From assembly GCF_963678635.1 (NCBI RefSeq), contig NC_087062.1, positions 63,769,253 through 63,833,252 on the forward strand: a stretch of DNA of 64,000 bases, written 5' to 3'. The first letter of the stretch is position 1. Each line of letters starts with the position of its first letter. This stretch comes from Symsagittifera roscoffensis. Lineage: Eukaryota > Xenacoelomorpha > Acoela > Convolutidae. Shown here piece after piece: positions 47,462 through 58,889 of the stretch. Made by a program: the position numbers and the translations under genes. The notes under the pieces were generated by a model. The model saw only the letters and a list, made by a program, of their open reading frames with translations, made no database searches and was not told the DNA's origin.

Positions 47462-50400
47462 CTACTTCTGTTCCAGAGCCAGGAAGTCGGTATGCTCCTG
47501 GTATGGTCCCTTGATGAAGGCCGTCTGCTTCCACAAGTCGGGAGTCAAGAACGAGTATGTCTTTCCCAGAGCAGCATACACGGCCTTTGCAAAATTTCCC
47601 AGAGTCGCAGTTTGTCCTAAATATTGAAAAACTGATATAACTAAAAAAAAAGCCAACAGACAGCTGGAAAAGAGTCAATGAACACAAGTACACAAAAAAA
47701 ATCCCGACTTGTTTTTGAAAACTATCAATTTTCAAAAAAAAATAGATGACCTTAAACCTCTTTAGTTTCTAGAACAAATCTTGTTTGGGTTCTTTTTTGA
47801 TAAAATAAACCCAATTCGAGAAGACGGGATCAATAGGTAAAATTTTTATTTCGCTGAGAAATCTGATAGTTAAATTTCATTTTCGAAACTAGAAGTCGAT
47901 CAGATTTTTGTTGCTTGATAGTAGAGCTTGCATTCCTTTTAACAAATAAAATGAACTGAATTTAAAAAGTCAAAGAGCGAAAAAGTAAAATCGAGCATGA
48001 ACAATTTTTAAATTCGAGCTTGAACAATTTTTATAGTCTTATAAATTGAGTTTTGTCACGATCAGTTTTGTCAGTTGGTCACGATCAGCAAAATTGTGGA
48101 GGTCACGAAAAACAAAATTGTAAAGTTCACGAAAAATCGATCAGATTTTTGCTGTTTGGTACTAGAGCTTGCATTCCTTTTAACAAAAAAAATGAAATTT
48201 TAAAGGCCACGAAAAGTTGTGTAAAGGTCACGAACAGCAAAATTGTAAAGATCACGAAAAACGTAATCGACTTCTAATTTCGAAAATGGAAATTTATTAT
48301 CGAATTTCCCAGCGAAATAAAAGTTTTACCTATCGATCCAGTTTTCTCAATTGGGTTAATTTTCATCAAAAAGTATCCATAATAAATTGTTCTACAAATT
48401 CAACGAGCTTTAAGGCCATCTAATTTTTTCTTCGAAATTCCAAATACGAAAATTTGTGAAAAAACAAAGTGGTTTCTTTCAGTTTCTTTGCGTTCATTAG
48501 TCTTTTCCAACTGTCAGTTGGCTATGTTTCTTAGGATTTAGGGGGGGGGACGCTCTCTCTAAGGGATTCGACCCCCTGCCGACCCACAGGGTCCCCCCTT
48601 TGGTACTTTTTAAGAAATCCATTTTTGGCCGACCGACCCTAAAACTTTTCTAAAGGCGCCAAAATATACTAACTTTGAGGGGGAGTGCGCGCAAAAAAAA
48701 ACACGTTTGTTCCGAAAAAAAGTGCACAATAACAACTCTTCCGACCTGTTTTTTCAGAAATTCGCCACCGGCGCAAAAATTTGACTAAAAAACCGTCTTT
48801 TTAGTGCTTTAGGAGATCTCGGAAAATCAATTTTGTCGACTTTTTGAGAATCCGCCCCCCTCGAGAAAATCCTAGATCCGCCCCTGTTAAAAATCATCGC
48901 GACCTACATAAGAGTCTGAACCACGTTCATCGACTCTTAAATATCACAGTTTGAAATTTACGGGTATAGTTATTTCATCGAGCGGGTAACTTTCTTCTCA
49001 AATGCAAATTACAGAAAAAATGTATTTCTAAGTTGCACCTTTTAAAATTGTTTGAATTAACAAGGAAGACGAAAATTTAGGCCAAGGAACATTTGTAAAT
49101 CTGTTTTTTTTGACGTTCAAAGTAACCCACGGGTTAATTAAAGCTCCATATCGGATTTAAAAAATAAACTAACGTGAAAAAATGAGATGATATTACAGTG
49201 CTCATATAAACTAACCGGACAAAACGCTTTAAAATTGAAATTTAAAACGCATTTTCTCAAATTGGGTTGAGTTTAGGTGAAAACTTATGAAGACAAAACT
49301 TGCCTAAAATTTTAGCAGAATTAATATGGTGTAAATTGTTTTGCGAAATTCGGGTCCGAAATGTTACCCCAAAAATAGGTCATTTTGACTTTTCTTAGTT
49401 AATAAAAAATTGCGCCGAAAAGACCCAGTCGATCACAGACATAATTATATCAAAGTGAGCCCCTTACGTAGCCCAACAAACTTTAAGAAGGGCATAATCT
49501 CCAAAATATTGTATAAGTTAATTTATTTTTGTTTGATAGACAAAAAAGGTCATTTTTACTATATAAAATACCAACTTTTTATTAAAAAACAATTTTTAAA
49601 CAACTTTGCATTTTTTTTTGGAGAAAATACCCTTCTTAAAGTTTGTTGGGCTACGTAAGGGGCTCACTTTGATATAATTATGTCTGTGATTGACTGGGTA
49701 TTTTCGGCGTAATTTTTGATTAACTAAGAAAAGCCAAAATGACCCATTTCTGGGGTAAAATTTCGGACCCGAATTTCGCAAAACAAATTATACCATATTA
49801 ATTCAGCTAAAATAATTTTAAGCAAGTTTTGTCATCGTAAGTTTTCACCTAAACTGAACCCAATTTGAGAAAAACGTGTTTTAAATTTCAAATTTAACGC
49901 GTTTTGTCCGGTTAGTTTAAATCAGCACTGTATTTCGTCGCCATCTCTCGTGAAACAATTATCAAAAAAATGTTGTTTCGGATGAACAAGAAACTAACCA
50001 CTAGAGCATGTATAGCAATCTTCAACGCCAGCCATCTGAAGCAACTTCTTGGGCACTGGCGAGCTCACAATTCCGGTTCCCCTCGGCGCAGGAATCAGTC
50101 TCACCATTACACTTCCGCACTTCCCTGTAACCTTCACAGGCACAGTATGCGGCAGACCAATGTTGTTTCCCCAGTATCCCCTTCTAATCGGAATCAGAGA
50201 CAGCTTAGCATTAATAATAGCCCCTCGGATAGCTGTTGCCACTTCCTTGGAGCACTTCACTCCCAGTCCAATGTGTCCGTTTGAGTCTCCGACAGCTACG
50301 AAAGCCTTAAACCTCGTTCGCTGACCAGCTCTTGTCTGTTTCTGCACTGGCATAATCTTCAGAACTTCGTCTTTCAGGGTTCCCTCAGCCAAATGATCAA

Positions 50401-50599
50401 CCACCTCGGGTTCCTTGATGGGCAGGGAGTGTAGGTATATTTCTTCTAATTTCCTTATTTTTCCAGCCTTGACGAGCTTGCCCAGTTTGGTAAGAGGGAC
50501 CCATTCTTTTTCGGTCTTCTGTCCGCGGCCACGGCCTCGACCGCGTCCTCGGCCTCTGGGTCGACCTCCGAATCCTCCTCGTGGCTGTTGTTCGCTCAT
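47462..50599 (-). CDS. rps2: 40S ribosomal protein uS5 (RPS2), two exons
   Basis: Exon 1 50599-49999 (200 codons + 1 nt) and exon 2 47616-47462 (TAG) join in phase 1 to 251 residues (human about 293). The N-terminus is an Arg-Gly-rich tail ([13 protein letters not shown]). The S5 N-terminal domain follows ([55 protein letters not shown]). The S5 C-terminal domain is next ([20 protein letters not shown]). Exon 2 supplies [20 protein letters not shown] and FLTPDLWKQ, the diagnostic C-terminus. uS5 lies at the small-subunit mRNA entry and decoding region. The 2.38-kb intron is filled with repeats, including an intact TA-flanked foldback element. An acceptor-like tttcag lies 18 nt upstream of the ATG. 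Confidence 0.97.
47640..48540. repeat. Interspersed repeat copies in RPS2 intron
   Basis: Two opposed or partially duplicated copies of the dispersed family also seen at 6185-6540 and 43985-44420. Phrases include ccaactgtcagttggc, aatctgatagttaaatttcattttcg, agaagtcgatcag, gtcacgaaaa and atttcccagcgaaataaaag. Confidence 0.55.
48530..48886. mobile_element. hAT-like MITE (CAGGGGCGGAT family), in RPS2 intron
   Basis: The right terminus cctagatccgcccctg (48871-48886) is the inverse of CAGGGGCGGATCTAGG. The left end is degraded in a G-tract. The interior shares ccccctgccgacccacagggt and gaaaatcaattttgtcgact with the akt-intron copies. Confidence 0.6.
49196..49930. mobile_element. Tc1/mariner-like foldback element with TA duplication, in RPS2 intron
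   Basis: 735 bp made almost entirely of two inverted arms of about 320 bp. It starts CAGTGCTcatataaactaa and ends with the inverse of CAGTGCTgatttaaactaa. Both arms contain ccggacaaaacgc, gacataattatatcaaagtg and ccttacgtagcccaacaaac. It is flanked by TA dinucleotides (49194-49195, 49931-49932), the target of Tc1/mariner-type elements, and the CAGTG terminus fits. There is no transposase. Mirrored open frames in the arms are not genes. Confidence 0.85.
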
Positions 50600-50630
50600 T
50601 TTTCAATTAACAGAGATCTGAAATTGATTG
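50600..50630 (-). promoter_or_regulatory. 3' splice site 18 nt upstream of RPS2 ATG
   Basis: On the minus strand, caatcaatttcag|ATCTCTG...aaaaATG. Candidate spliced-leader or 5' UTR intron acceptor. Confidence 0.55.
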
Positions 50631-50707
50631 ACATAGAGCAAAAAAACTTTTTCTTGAAAAATAAACTTGTCGCAAGAGCCAGAGAGAGAATACTTCATAT
50701 TACAGAC

Positions 50708-50713
50708 ATTTAT
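50708..50713 (-). terminator. Poly(A) signal of M6PR-like gene
   Basis: AATAAA on the minus strand within ttaaataaatgtctg, about 250 nt after the stop and about 110 nt before the RPS2 start. Confidence 0.45.
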
Positions 50714-50964
50714 TTAAGATATATTTTAGCTAACTAAAAGTAGTACAAAGAGCTTTTCAATAAATAAACTAAACGTTATAAGATTTTTCTAACTATAAGA
50801 TTTTTCTAACTTTAGCTGACTACTTTTCCGAATAATTCCACAAATCATAGAAAAATTAGTTATGATGTAGAAAACTATCAGTTTACAGCACAGCACATCA
50901 ATAGAAAAATAAAATCTCCTTTTCAGAACATTTGCACAATCTGTTGAGCTCGATTCTTTTCTCG

Positions 50965-51801
50965 TTAAATCTCCATATTCGCTTGATTTATTGTAGCAGA
51001 GGAATTGAACCTGTCATATTTAGCTCCAAACTCTTCGCTTTTACGACGTACAATCGCTGCGTTCAACTTGTCATAAAAAGTCTGCATTGAGCCGAGAAGA
51101 CAACTTCCACTGGCTTTATAGACTATCAGCAACACCATCATTGCAATCAACGCCCCGCCAACAGAAACTGCAAAAAACACACTGAAAAGGGCATTAGGGA
51201 AAGAGCTTTGTTTCGTCGAGTTGCAAACAACACTTGTTTCGAACTCGAACAAAAAATAGCAGTTTGACTGATCTCTACCGACACTCTCCTTTACATGTCT
51301 CACGTTTCCATGAAGTTTGTCGTGAACACAAGTCAATATAATAATTGCTGACCGTTTATGACCTTCGCAGAGTCCAGAAGTATATGTTTGTCCGCTACCG
51401 AATGTTATTATCATATGTTCGCTGCCCTTCACAACCCTAGTATCATTCTGCACGCCCAATACAACTCTTTCTCCTGTGTCGTTTACAAGATTTCGCTGCC
51501 ATACAGCTGCCTAAAACAATATTTTATGAATGATTTGATTGCACGAAAACATGAGATAGGAAAAATTAATCGAAGTAGTTTTGATTTTAACCTGAGAAAA
51601 CGGATTGTTGCATAAATGAACAGTGTATTCATTCACTGAATGTTGATCTTGTATGATGAAGCCATACGCTTTCAAAGGATCTAATATCTGCAAAAGTTGT
51701 CGGCGCTCCCCATCAATTGCACTTCCAGAACATCCCACACTTAATGTTTCTTCAAAATATATGCAGAATAACAACAATACTGCAAAGAAAGCTGCAGCCA
51801 T
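50965..51801 (-). CDS. m6pr: Cation-dependent mannose-6-phosphate receptor-like protein, two exons
   Basis: Exon 1 51801-51592 (70 codons, donor CAG|GTTAAA) and exon 2 51510-50965 (TAA, acceptor attgttttag) join in phase 0 to 251 residues (human M6PR 277). There is a signal peptide at about 1-22 (MAAAFFAVLLLFCIYF). The luminal MRH domain has CEGHKRSAIIILTC and CYFLFEFETSVVC; these align with CGKEQRRAVVMISC and CFYLFEMDSSLAC of M6PR, so the sugar-binding Arg (about 123) and Glu (about 159) are conserved. The Asp-Asn-His of the cation loop is not. One membrane helix lies at about 177-201 (FFAVSVGGALIAMMVLLIV), then a cytoplasmic tail with two YxxPhi motifs (YDKL, YDRF) and no terminal acidic dileucine. 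Likely a sorting receptor in the Golgi-endosome route; ligand binding is inferred only. Confidence 0.82.
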
Positions 51802-51825
51802 TTCTGCGAATCTGAAAAATAATAG
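51802..51825 (-). promoter_or_regulatory. 3' splice site 10 nt upstream of M6PR-like ATG
   Basis: On the minus strand, tattatttttcag|ATTCGCAGAAATGG. A strong polypyrimidine acceptor just before the start; candidate spliced-leader acceptor. Confidence 0.6.
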
Positions 51826-52030
51826 GCCTATAGCAAAATTTGTACGCATGAGAATTGAAGCCAGGTGTTTTGTACCTTTTATGCAGACAACCAGAAAGGC
51901 AACCATCCTTAAATCAGGCCAGTATACGGGAAATTATAACACATAATGATACAAAACAAAACGAAATAATCTAATAACTTTTATATTAAAATAAGTCAGA
52001 AATCGAACTAACATTGATACAAGTATATTA

Positions 52031-54950
52031 TCACGGACTACACCAGGTACTTAGATCAGAATTGGAGCGCAGCAATGACGCACCCATCATTCCCACGGTT
52101 GAATGCCATTCCGATACGCTGCTAAGGTATTTGAAGGCCAGCTTCTCGCCCGTTACGACGCGTACTTTCTCCGAAAGCTCCTTCAAGAAATCGAATTTAG
52201 TCTTGACTATGCCGCACAGTGTCTTGACGGAGACTGTTCCAAAGAGCCTTGTAGAGGGCAGGTCAGCATAGTATTGCCTCTGGGCAAAATCCCATTCCAA
52301 AGTGCGTACTCCGAATTAAGCTGTCAGTGTGATGCCACATTGGCGTCTCCCATCCTGACACTTCGAGCCAACTGATTCTGCTGTTGATTTCAAAGTTTCT
52401 TTCCGGGCAAAATTAAATTCTGCATGACGAGTGAAGCTATGTTTGATCTTAGGACAAATTAAGGCATGACAACCTTCAGTATCACCAAGGATGCCATACT
52501 TGCAAAAGTTTAGTTAGGTGGCAGGGGCAACAAGACGAATACCGGCAGCGATTCTGAATTCTTCATCTGAAAGCGTCACACCAACACTCCTAGAGGACAG
52601 AACAGCTAACCGCTCGCCTGACCCGGGTGTTCGGCACCTGTTTAACCGAGCCCTTTCATCTGTGGCGGTTAGGTTGTCGGTGGAAAATAATACGCAATGA
52701 AGGTTGATGAGCAGATCGATTGATTCTCCACGAGACGGAAACCAGCGTAATTCACTGAGAAAGATCTGCTGCTAAGATCGCTCGGCGATGATTCAAAAAG
52801 AAGAAAGAAACCTGTCTGTCTGGAAAGCTTCTTGCCACCAGAAACAAGCGTTCTAAGCAGTTCCTGCTTATAAGCTTTTTTCGAACTGCTTGTTCACCCA
52901 ATCCAGGGCAAAGAAGTGTAGTGTTCTCTACCGGTACACAATCCTTCAGCTGACTCGATGCAGTATTCCTTCAGCTGAATCGATGCATTATTCGCCGTAC
53001 ACAATGAAGCTGGACTGCTCGGAACATAACTTCACGAACCTCAGTATCATAAAATTTTGGATACAATAAGGGTCTATATGATGACGATCATGCTCACAGG
53101 ATATACTTTAAGCCAATGAGCTAACAAGAACTGTTTTCAAGATTTATCTTGAATTGTACCAAGAACACAAGAGTAGCATTTGCTACCTGTATTGCGATGG
53201 AGATTCTGCGTTTAAGAAAACTACCTGTCCTGGGTTCCTTGGAACAAGCACTCACTTTCTTTAGGAGTTATTAGTAAGATGGTTAATTGTCTGAGCCATA
53301 CATACCTGGCTCTTTTACCCAAAATTTTAAATTCCATTTCTCGGTGCGCGGAAAAAAGCAAATGCTCATCTAAGTTCTAAGTAATTATTCAACCGCTCAA
53401 TTTACTTTAAATAACTAAACTAACAAACATGAAAAACAGAAAGATATAAATGCAGAACAGATAGAACAGGAATGTGCAAGGAATGTCAGTTTACTGCCTC
53501 AAGGATGCAGCCGGCGTAACCACGTTGAATCGCCAAGTCTTACCGTTGTTTCAAGTAATTGCAAGCAAATTTATCACCTGTGATGTCCCGGATGCGTCTG
53601 GCGAGTTCCTTCAAGAAAATAAAATACGACTTACCACTTCCACAAGAGTCTCTATCGCAATGGGCTCAAAACTCACGATCGTGGGCAAGTCTGCATAGTG
53701 GGCTCTTTTACGAACGTCTGCTTCAGTAGCAGCATTGGCACCCGGTGCGCACGCTAACCGCATGTTTGAGCTAGCGAGCCTGCTGATGCAAGTGAAATCC
53801 CAAGCGAGCGTTCTCTCTCTTTGTCATGGAATAAAAGTTAAGCCATCAGGACGTCGCCCATCATATTTCATGACGCTAACGGATTCAAGCGTAGATGAGA
53901 TGGCAGCTGTCTTCAAAGCTTCTCTGACTACCTTGTTGCAATCGTTGTGAGGAATGAAACGGTTCTTAATTTGCGGACAGACAAGGGGGTGCTTACCGTC
54001 GGACATCGCTGTGTAGCCACAATCAAACTTGAACTGTATGGTCGCAGACGTTCCGATGCGAAGTGCCGCCGATATACGAAACTCGTCGTCAGACGAAGTT
54101 AACCCAAGTGAGCGAGAAGGGGAACATTAATCCAATCACCTGAGCCAACAGCTTTGCAGCCTTGATGCGAACAATGCCGGAACTGCTGAAGAAGCTGACA
54201 GAATGGTCTGAGTCTGTTTTTCGGAAATTGGCTTCAGCAAACAATTATGGTCCTGGCTAAAGTCCTGGTCAGGGAAATTTACACTGCAGAGTGATTCCCA
54301 GTGTCTGACAGCGTCGGCCATCGAACAGTTAATGACTCCATCAGATGTTATACGGCTCCGCAAGTCAGCAGTCAGCAGGAACACTGTTCAGATTTGTTCG
54401 GTTTCATGTCGTATTGATTGATCAATTTCACAGAGGAAATTTTGGTGTTTGAAGGTAGCACTGGAGCGGAGACCATACCTGAGTTTGAGAACGAAGAAGC
54501 AGTTTCTTACCAGAATGAAAGCAGTTTGACATGGTAGCTCACGAGTTCGGCTGATAAGAACTTTGACTTGGTCAAAATTGCTTTTGAGCTCAAATCTCCT
54601 AGCGGTCTCTCCTAACCCAGCACCGAGAAGACTGGCTATCTCTCCTGGCTCACAGTGAATCTTTTAAAAGACTTTTAGGAATTCGTGATAGATAGCCTGT
54701 TCATTGGGACCGAAAGCTGTATTTTCACAATTCTTCTGAATCAACAAAACACCCACGTCTTTACCACAAGATTCAAGGTCGATGAGGTCTTTTAGGGCTG
54801 TTTGCCATGTGTCGCCATATACCACGTCGTCCAGATATCCAGATTTGAACTTGCTACGGTTCTGTTGGAGCATCTTTTGTATGAGAAGGCAGAACCCAGA
54901 AGTGGCAAAAGGTTCTCTCTGCTGAAAAACTTCCGCGGACACAATAACGT
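52031..54950 (-). pseudogene. Degenerate LINE (RT catalytic part and C-terminal domain), 3' part, with duplicated C-terminal module
   Basis: Reading on the minus strand, RT appears at 54942-54664 (FQQREPF for VQQGDPL, then the catalytic SGYLDDVVYGD). A conserved C-terminal module of this LINE type follows: CPQIKNRFIPH...DGRRPDGLTFIPW, HYADLPTIVSFEPIAIETL (54010-53590). A second version of the same module lies at 52590-52031 (ICPKIKHSFTRH, DGRRQCGITL, YYADLPSTRLFGTVSVKTL). Many stops and shifts. The 5' half of the same element is displaced to 57740-58500 by an insertion. Confidence 0.78.
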
Positions 54951-57735
54951 GATCACCATAAAAGAGAAAGCTATCCTATTCATAGAAGAAAGCAATAGAC
55001 TACCAATCGAAGAAAGCAATTGACTACCTACTGCTAAGTATTTAAAAAATTTATGCCTAAATGTCAGAAGTATTTTAGACATCAACAGAAGAACAGCTCT
55101 ATCAAATGCCATTTTACAAACAGACTACTATCGTACAGGTGAAACTGGGCATCATCAAATTCTCTGCTGTGTTTATAATCCCCCGAAAAACGTTAATGGA
55201 AACAATAAAACTTCATCAGTTTGTTCGAAAACTTAACAAAATTACAAATACCACACAACTGTAACGCAGTGTATAAATTTTGAATACACTAATCAGAAAA
55301 TGATGCACTCAAAGGACGAATATGAAAATGCAGTGTTAAAAAAGCTCATTGAACTTGACTATGAACAATTATTCGACTCCAAAAAAAGCAGCTTGATGTT
55401 TTATTAACAAACAACCCTGGAGTGATACTCAACTGGCATACGGACCAAACAGCAACTAACGCATACAGCATTGACAAAGTTTCATGCTCAGATCATAATG
55501 CTTACTCTGCAACAATTAACAGGGAAGCCAGTATCAAAGAAATAAACACAGGTGAAAGTCTGGCATTTAGCAGAGCCGATTGGACGATAAGAAATCAAGA
55601 AATAAAAGACAAACTTTTCATACCGTATTGTTACAGTAATGTAAATGAGCTCCTGCATCAGTGGTATGCATGGTTATGGGACAAAATAAAGAACAATGTT
55701 TCCAAGGTTACATCACACAGATCAACTCTCCCCCCGTGGGTGACACCAAGCACTTCTCACAGGCAAAAAAGAGTACAAACGTTAAAACGGCGTTTTGATC
55801 GGCAAAACAAACCCACTTTAAGACTTATCATAAAACACAAAAAACTGGAAAAAAAATCTTCAAATAGCATTGACTGAAGATCAAACTATTTATGAAGAAA
55901 CAGTAACAAGTAGTAGACGATTCAGTGACTTACAAAAATACTTGAACAAAATAAATAGTTCCAGGCAATATCCCCAAAAAATGTTCTTTAAGGAAAAACC
56001 CACAAAAGATCACACCCAAAAAGCTTAGTTTTTTAACGAATTCTTCATCAGTGTATATCAAAAGGAATCAAATCCAAACCCTCTCGCACGAAATACAAAC
56101 TGTTCTCCTACAGAAGAAATGGAAGATCAGTCAAGTGACGTCCATGTTCTAAGAAGGTGACAAAGCGGATGTAAGGCGTTATCGTCCCATAAGCTTGCAT
56201 TGCTGCTGCTCAAAAATTTCTGGTTGATGAAATGTATGAGCTGGTCAAAAAGAAGTTACATAAGAATCAACATGGCTTTCGGAAAAGGAGATCAGTAACT
56301 GTACAGTAACTTCTCTTTCTCGATGAAAAATATGAATATTACAAGGAATCAATATAACAATTTTCAGTGCTATATCTTCATTTTGCGAAGACCTTCGATG
56401 GAGCCCCGCATCATTCCCTTCGATGGAGCCCCAAAGTTCAACCTTTCTTGGAAAACGCACAATACGGCTTCCTGCGAAAAAAAGTCAGCGGTACTACAAA
56501 TGGTACAATTTTTGAGCAAAGTATATGAACTCTACGATGACAAAAACGTTCAAACACTATCAGTTCTTTATCTAGATTTTTCGAAAGCCTTTGATAAAGT
56601 TCCTCATAGTATTCTAATCGCTAAACTACGGAACATAGGTCTAGGCAATCAAATACAAGACATAATACAAGATTATCAAACAGATAGAATGCGATTTGTG
56701 AAAACCAATGAAAGTTCATCAACTCTGGAATAAGTAACTAGCGGTGTACCACAGGGCTCAATTCTTGGCCCTTTACTTTTTATCATATTCATTAACGATA
56801 TGCCCAAATGCATTGAAAAATCCGATTGTTTTGGCTATTGTGACTATATGAAGATCTTGTCTACTGAAGAAATTCATCTGCAAAAAGACACGACAAATGT
56901 TGAAAAATGGTGCGAAGAAAAAAAAATGCCGCTGAACGAAGATAAATGTAATCTGTTAAACCTCAAAGGGAAAATGTAAGTCACACTATTTAAAACAAAT
57001 GTTGATACCGCAAAGACCCAAAAAAGACTTAGGTATTTTAATTTGTGACAACCTTTCGTGGTCAGTAAATGCTAAAAATCGCATATCAAAAGCAATGCGA
57101 GCTTTTTTCAAAATCAAACGGAATATCTCGAAGAAAAAGAACATCATTTAAGTCAAAATTAAGATTATACTGTGGATACATTGTACCAATCATAAGCTAT
57201 GCATCGCAAACATGGTATCCGAACAAAACAAAATTAAGACAACTAGAAAGAGTACAAAAACCAGCGACTTCTTGCATTACAAATGACTTCAAAATGAGTT
57301 ATTCTTGAAGACTGAAAAGTTTAAAGCTCCTTCCACTCTCAAAGTAATTTGAATTACACGACATATTACACTTAGTTACACTACTAAAAATAAACATGAC
57401 ATTGATTTGAAGACAATCATTCATAAAAACGAATCATGAACGAGACAACCAACACGTGGTGAGATTGCTGTTCAAGCAACAAGACTGAAAAATTCAAATA
57501 AAAATTTTTATGTACGTTCTAATACGCTATACAACTGCTATAGCTAATTTGTGGACTTCGAAAATCAAGATTATGACAGCCTAAAAATTTCTCTAACACA
57601 TACGTATTGGAAATTCTTCAATAGAAATTTTGCAGAAAACAACTTGTGTATGTGGAGAATTCTTTGCTGGTGTGCAAACTGCAACGCCCCGGGAAAAATT
57701 ACGAACTTATAAACGAGGGTTCAAAACCCATGGAG
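54951..57735 (+). pseudogene. CR1/Jockey-like LINE, degenerate, inserted into the minus-strand LINE
   Basis: The endonuclease remnant runs from about 55140 (HHQILCCVYNPPKN), then an EN-RT linker (55422-55877). RT words include RRYRPISLHC (56180), VLYLDFSKAFDKVPHSILI (56560-56620) and [20 protein letters not shown] (56740-56800). The catalytic YADD box is replaced by a decayed CDYM. A C-terminal segment (WYPNKTKLRQLERVQK) ends near 57270. Stops and frame changes throughout. Boundaries are inferred from where the surrounding minus-strand LINE breaks off and resumes. Confidence 0.8.
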
Positions 57736-57916
57736 AAATCCTAAAGCCTACCCTACCACTACTTTTACTACTGTAGAAAACCCTGACAAAGTTGAGAATA
57801 CTCGGGGCCTTTTCACGAACGACTTCAAATATGGAATCTCTTCGTACCGTATTGAAATCGTTGGAGAAGTCATTCTTGACGAAAGCGTGATCAACCTCAG
57901 AATTGAGAACGTAACT

Positions 57917-57963
<47 letters not shown>

Positions 57964-58500
57964 CTCATCCGGTCCTGGTGCCAGCTCCTAGCTGTATGGG
58001 TTTGAAATGGTCTTCAAATTTGTGAATCATTCGATGCGAGACGTGTTTGGCAGTTAATCGTCTGAGTGTATCTCCAATGGCTATTGGCAGAACTCCACCG
58101 CCTTTCTTGGAAAAGGAAACGAGGGTGGCACTAGATAAAATTGGTTGGATGTAAGGATCGTAACCAAAATTTTACCTGCTTCTTTCGCGAGGGAAGATGT
58201 GGTTTCTATCTAGTGTTGAGGACGTAAGCCGCAGGGTCCACCTGCCCTGCCTGGAGCGAGTGCGAGGACGGCAATCCTGACTTCTTGTTGCAACACTTCC
58301 ATTTGCAGTGTGTCCGTGGTAGGAGTGGGACGATGTTTAATGCTTGTGGGAGGATGTTTACTTTTTAGTTGGGCTTTGTTCACAATTATTGCGGAACAAC
58401 AGTGTCGTCGCTGGATGCTAACCTCACAGATCCTTTGACGTCACCTTCATCCAATTTGTCGGCGATGAGTCTCGCGACATAGGCGTTGCGGTTCATCTTT
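57736..58500 (-). pseudogene. Degenerate LINE, 5' RT part of the minus-strand element
   Basis: Minus-strand words include VARLIADKLDEGDVKGSVRL then ASSDDTVVP (58490-58390), GGGVLPIAIGDTLRRLTAKH (about 58080) and DFNTVRRDSIFEVVREKAPS (about 57800). This is the RT N-terminal region that should precede the QQGDPL box now found at 54940. The split is caused by the plus-strand LINE. A GCT/CAG microsatellite sits where the RT has a conserved Ala-rich GAEAA helix. Confidence 0.72.
57919..57960. repeat. (CAG)14 microsatellite inside LINE RT
   Basis: Fourteen uninterrupted CAG units; on the minus strand GCT, read as poly-Ala in the LINE frame. Confidence 0.9.
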
Positions 58501-58889
58501 TTTAAAAGAGGAAAAGTAGGTTTGAAGTATTTGTCTAGATTAAAAGTGTTGATTTACTTATTACACTGCTATTTATTCATTACAAAAAACTAAATTAATG
58601 ACATAAAGTAAAGAGCAACAAACTTTGTGTTTTTTTTCCATTTTTTTATACGTATTTTTAAAAATTCTATATCATTTTTGATGAATACAAATCTAATATA
58701 AACAGAGAATAGAGAATGACAACGCCAGAAGGGTATATATAGCAGCCACTAGTTCGCTACAATACAGTCTAAAGGATATGGAATCGGAAGAAAGAGGGTT
58801 CTTTCAACAATTTTAACGACTATTCCCGGAGTCTCTTTCAATTTGAATACAATCGAAAGGGAGAAGAACTTGCAAATTTTTCTAGATAG

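Noticed and set aside
49410-49781. Two open frames encoding nearly the same peptide on opposite strands
   Set aside because: They are the mirrored arms of the foldback element, not genes.
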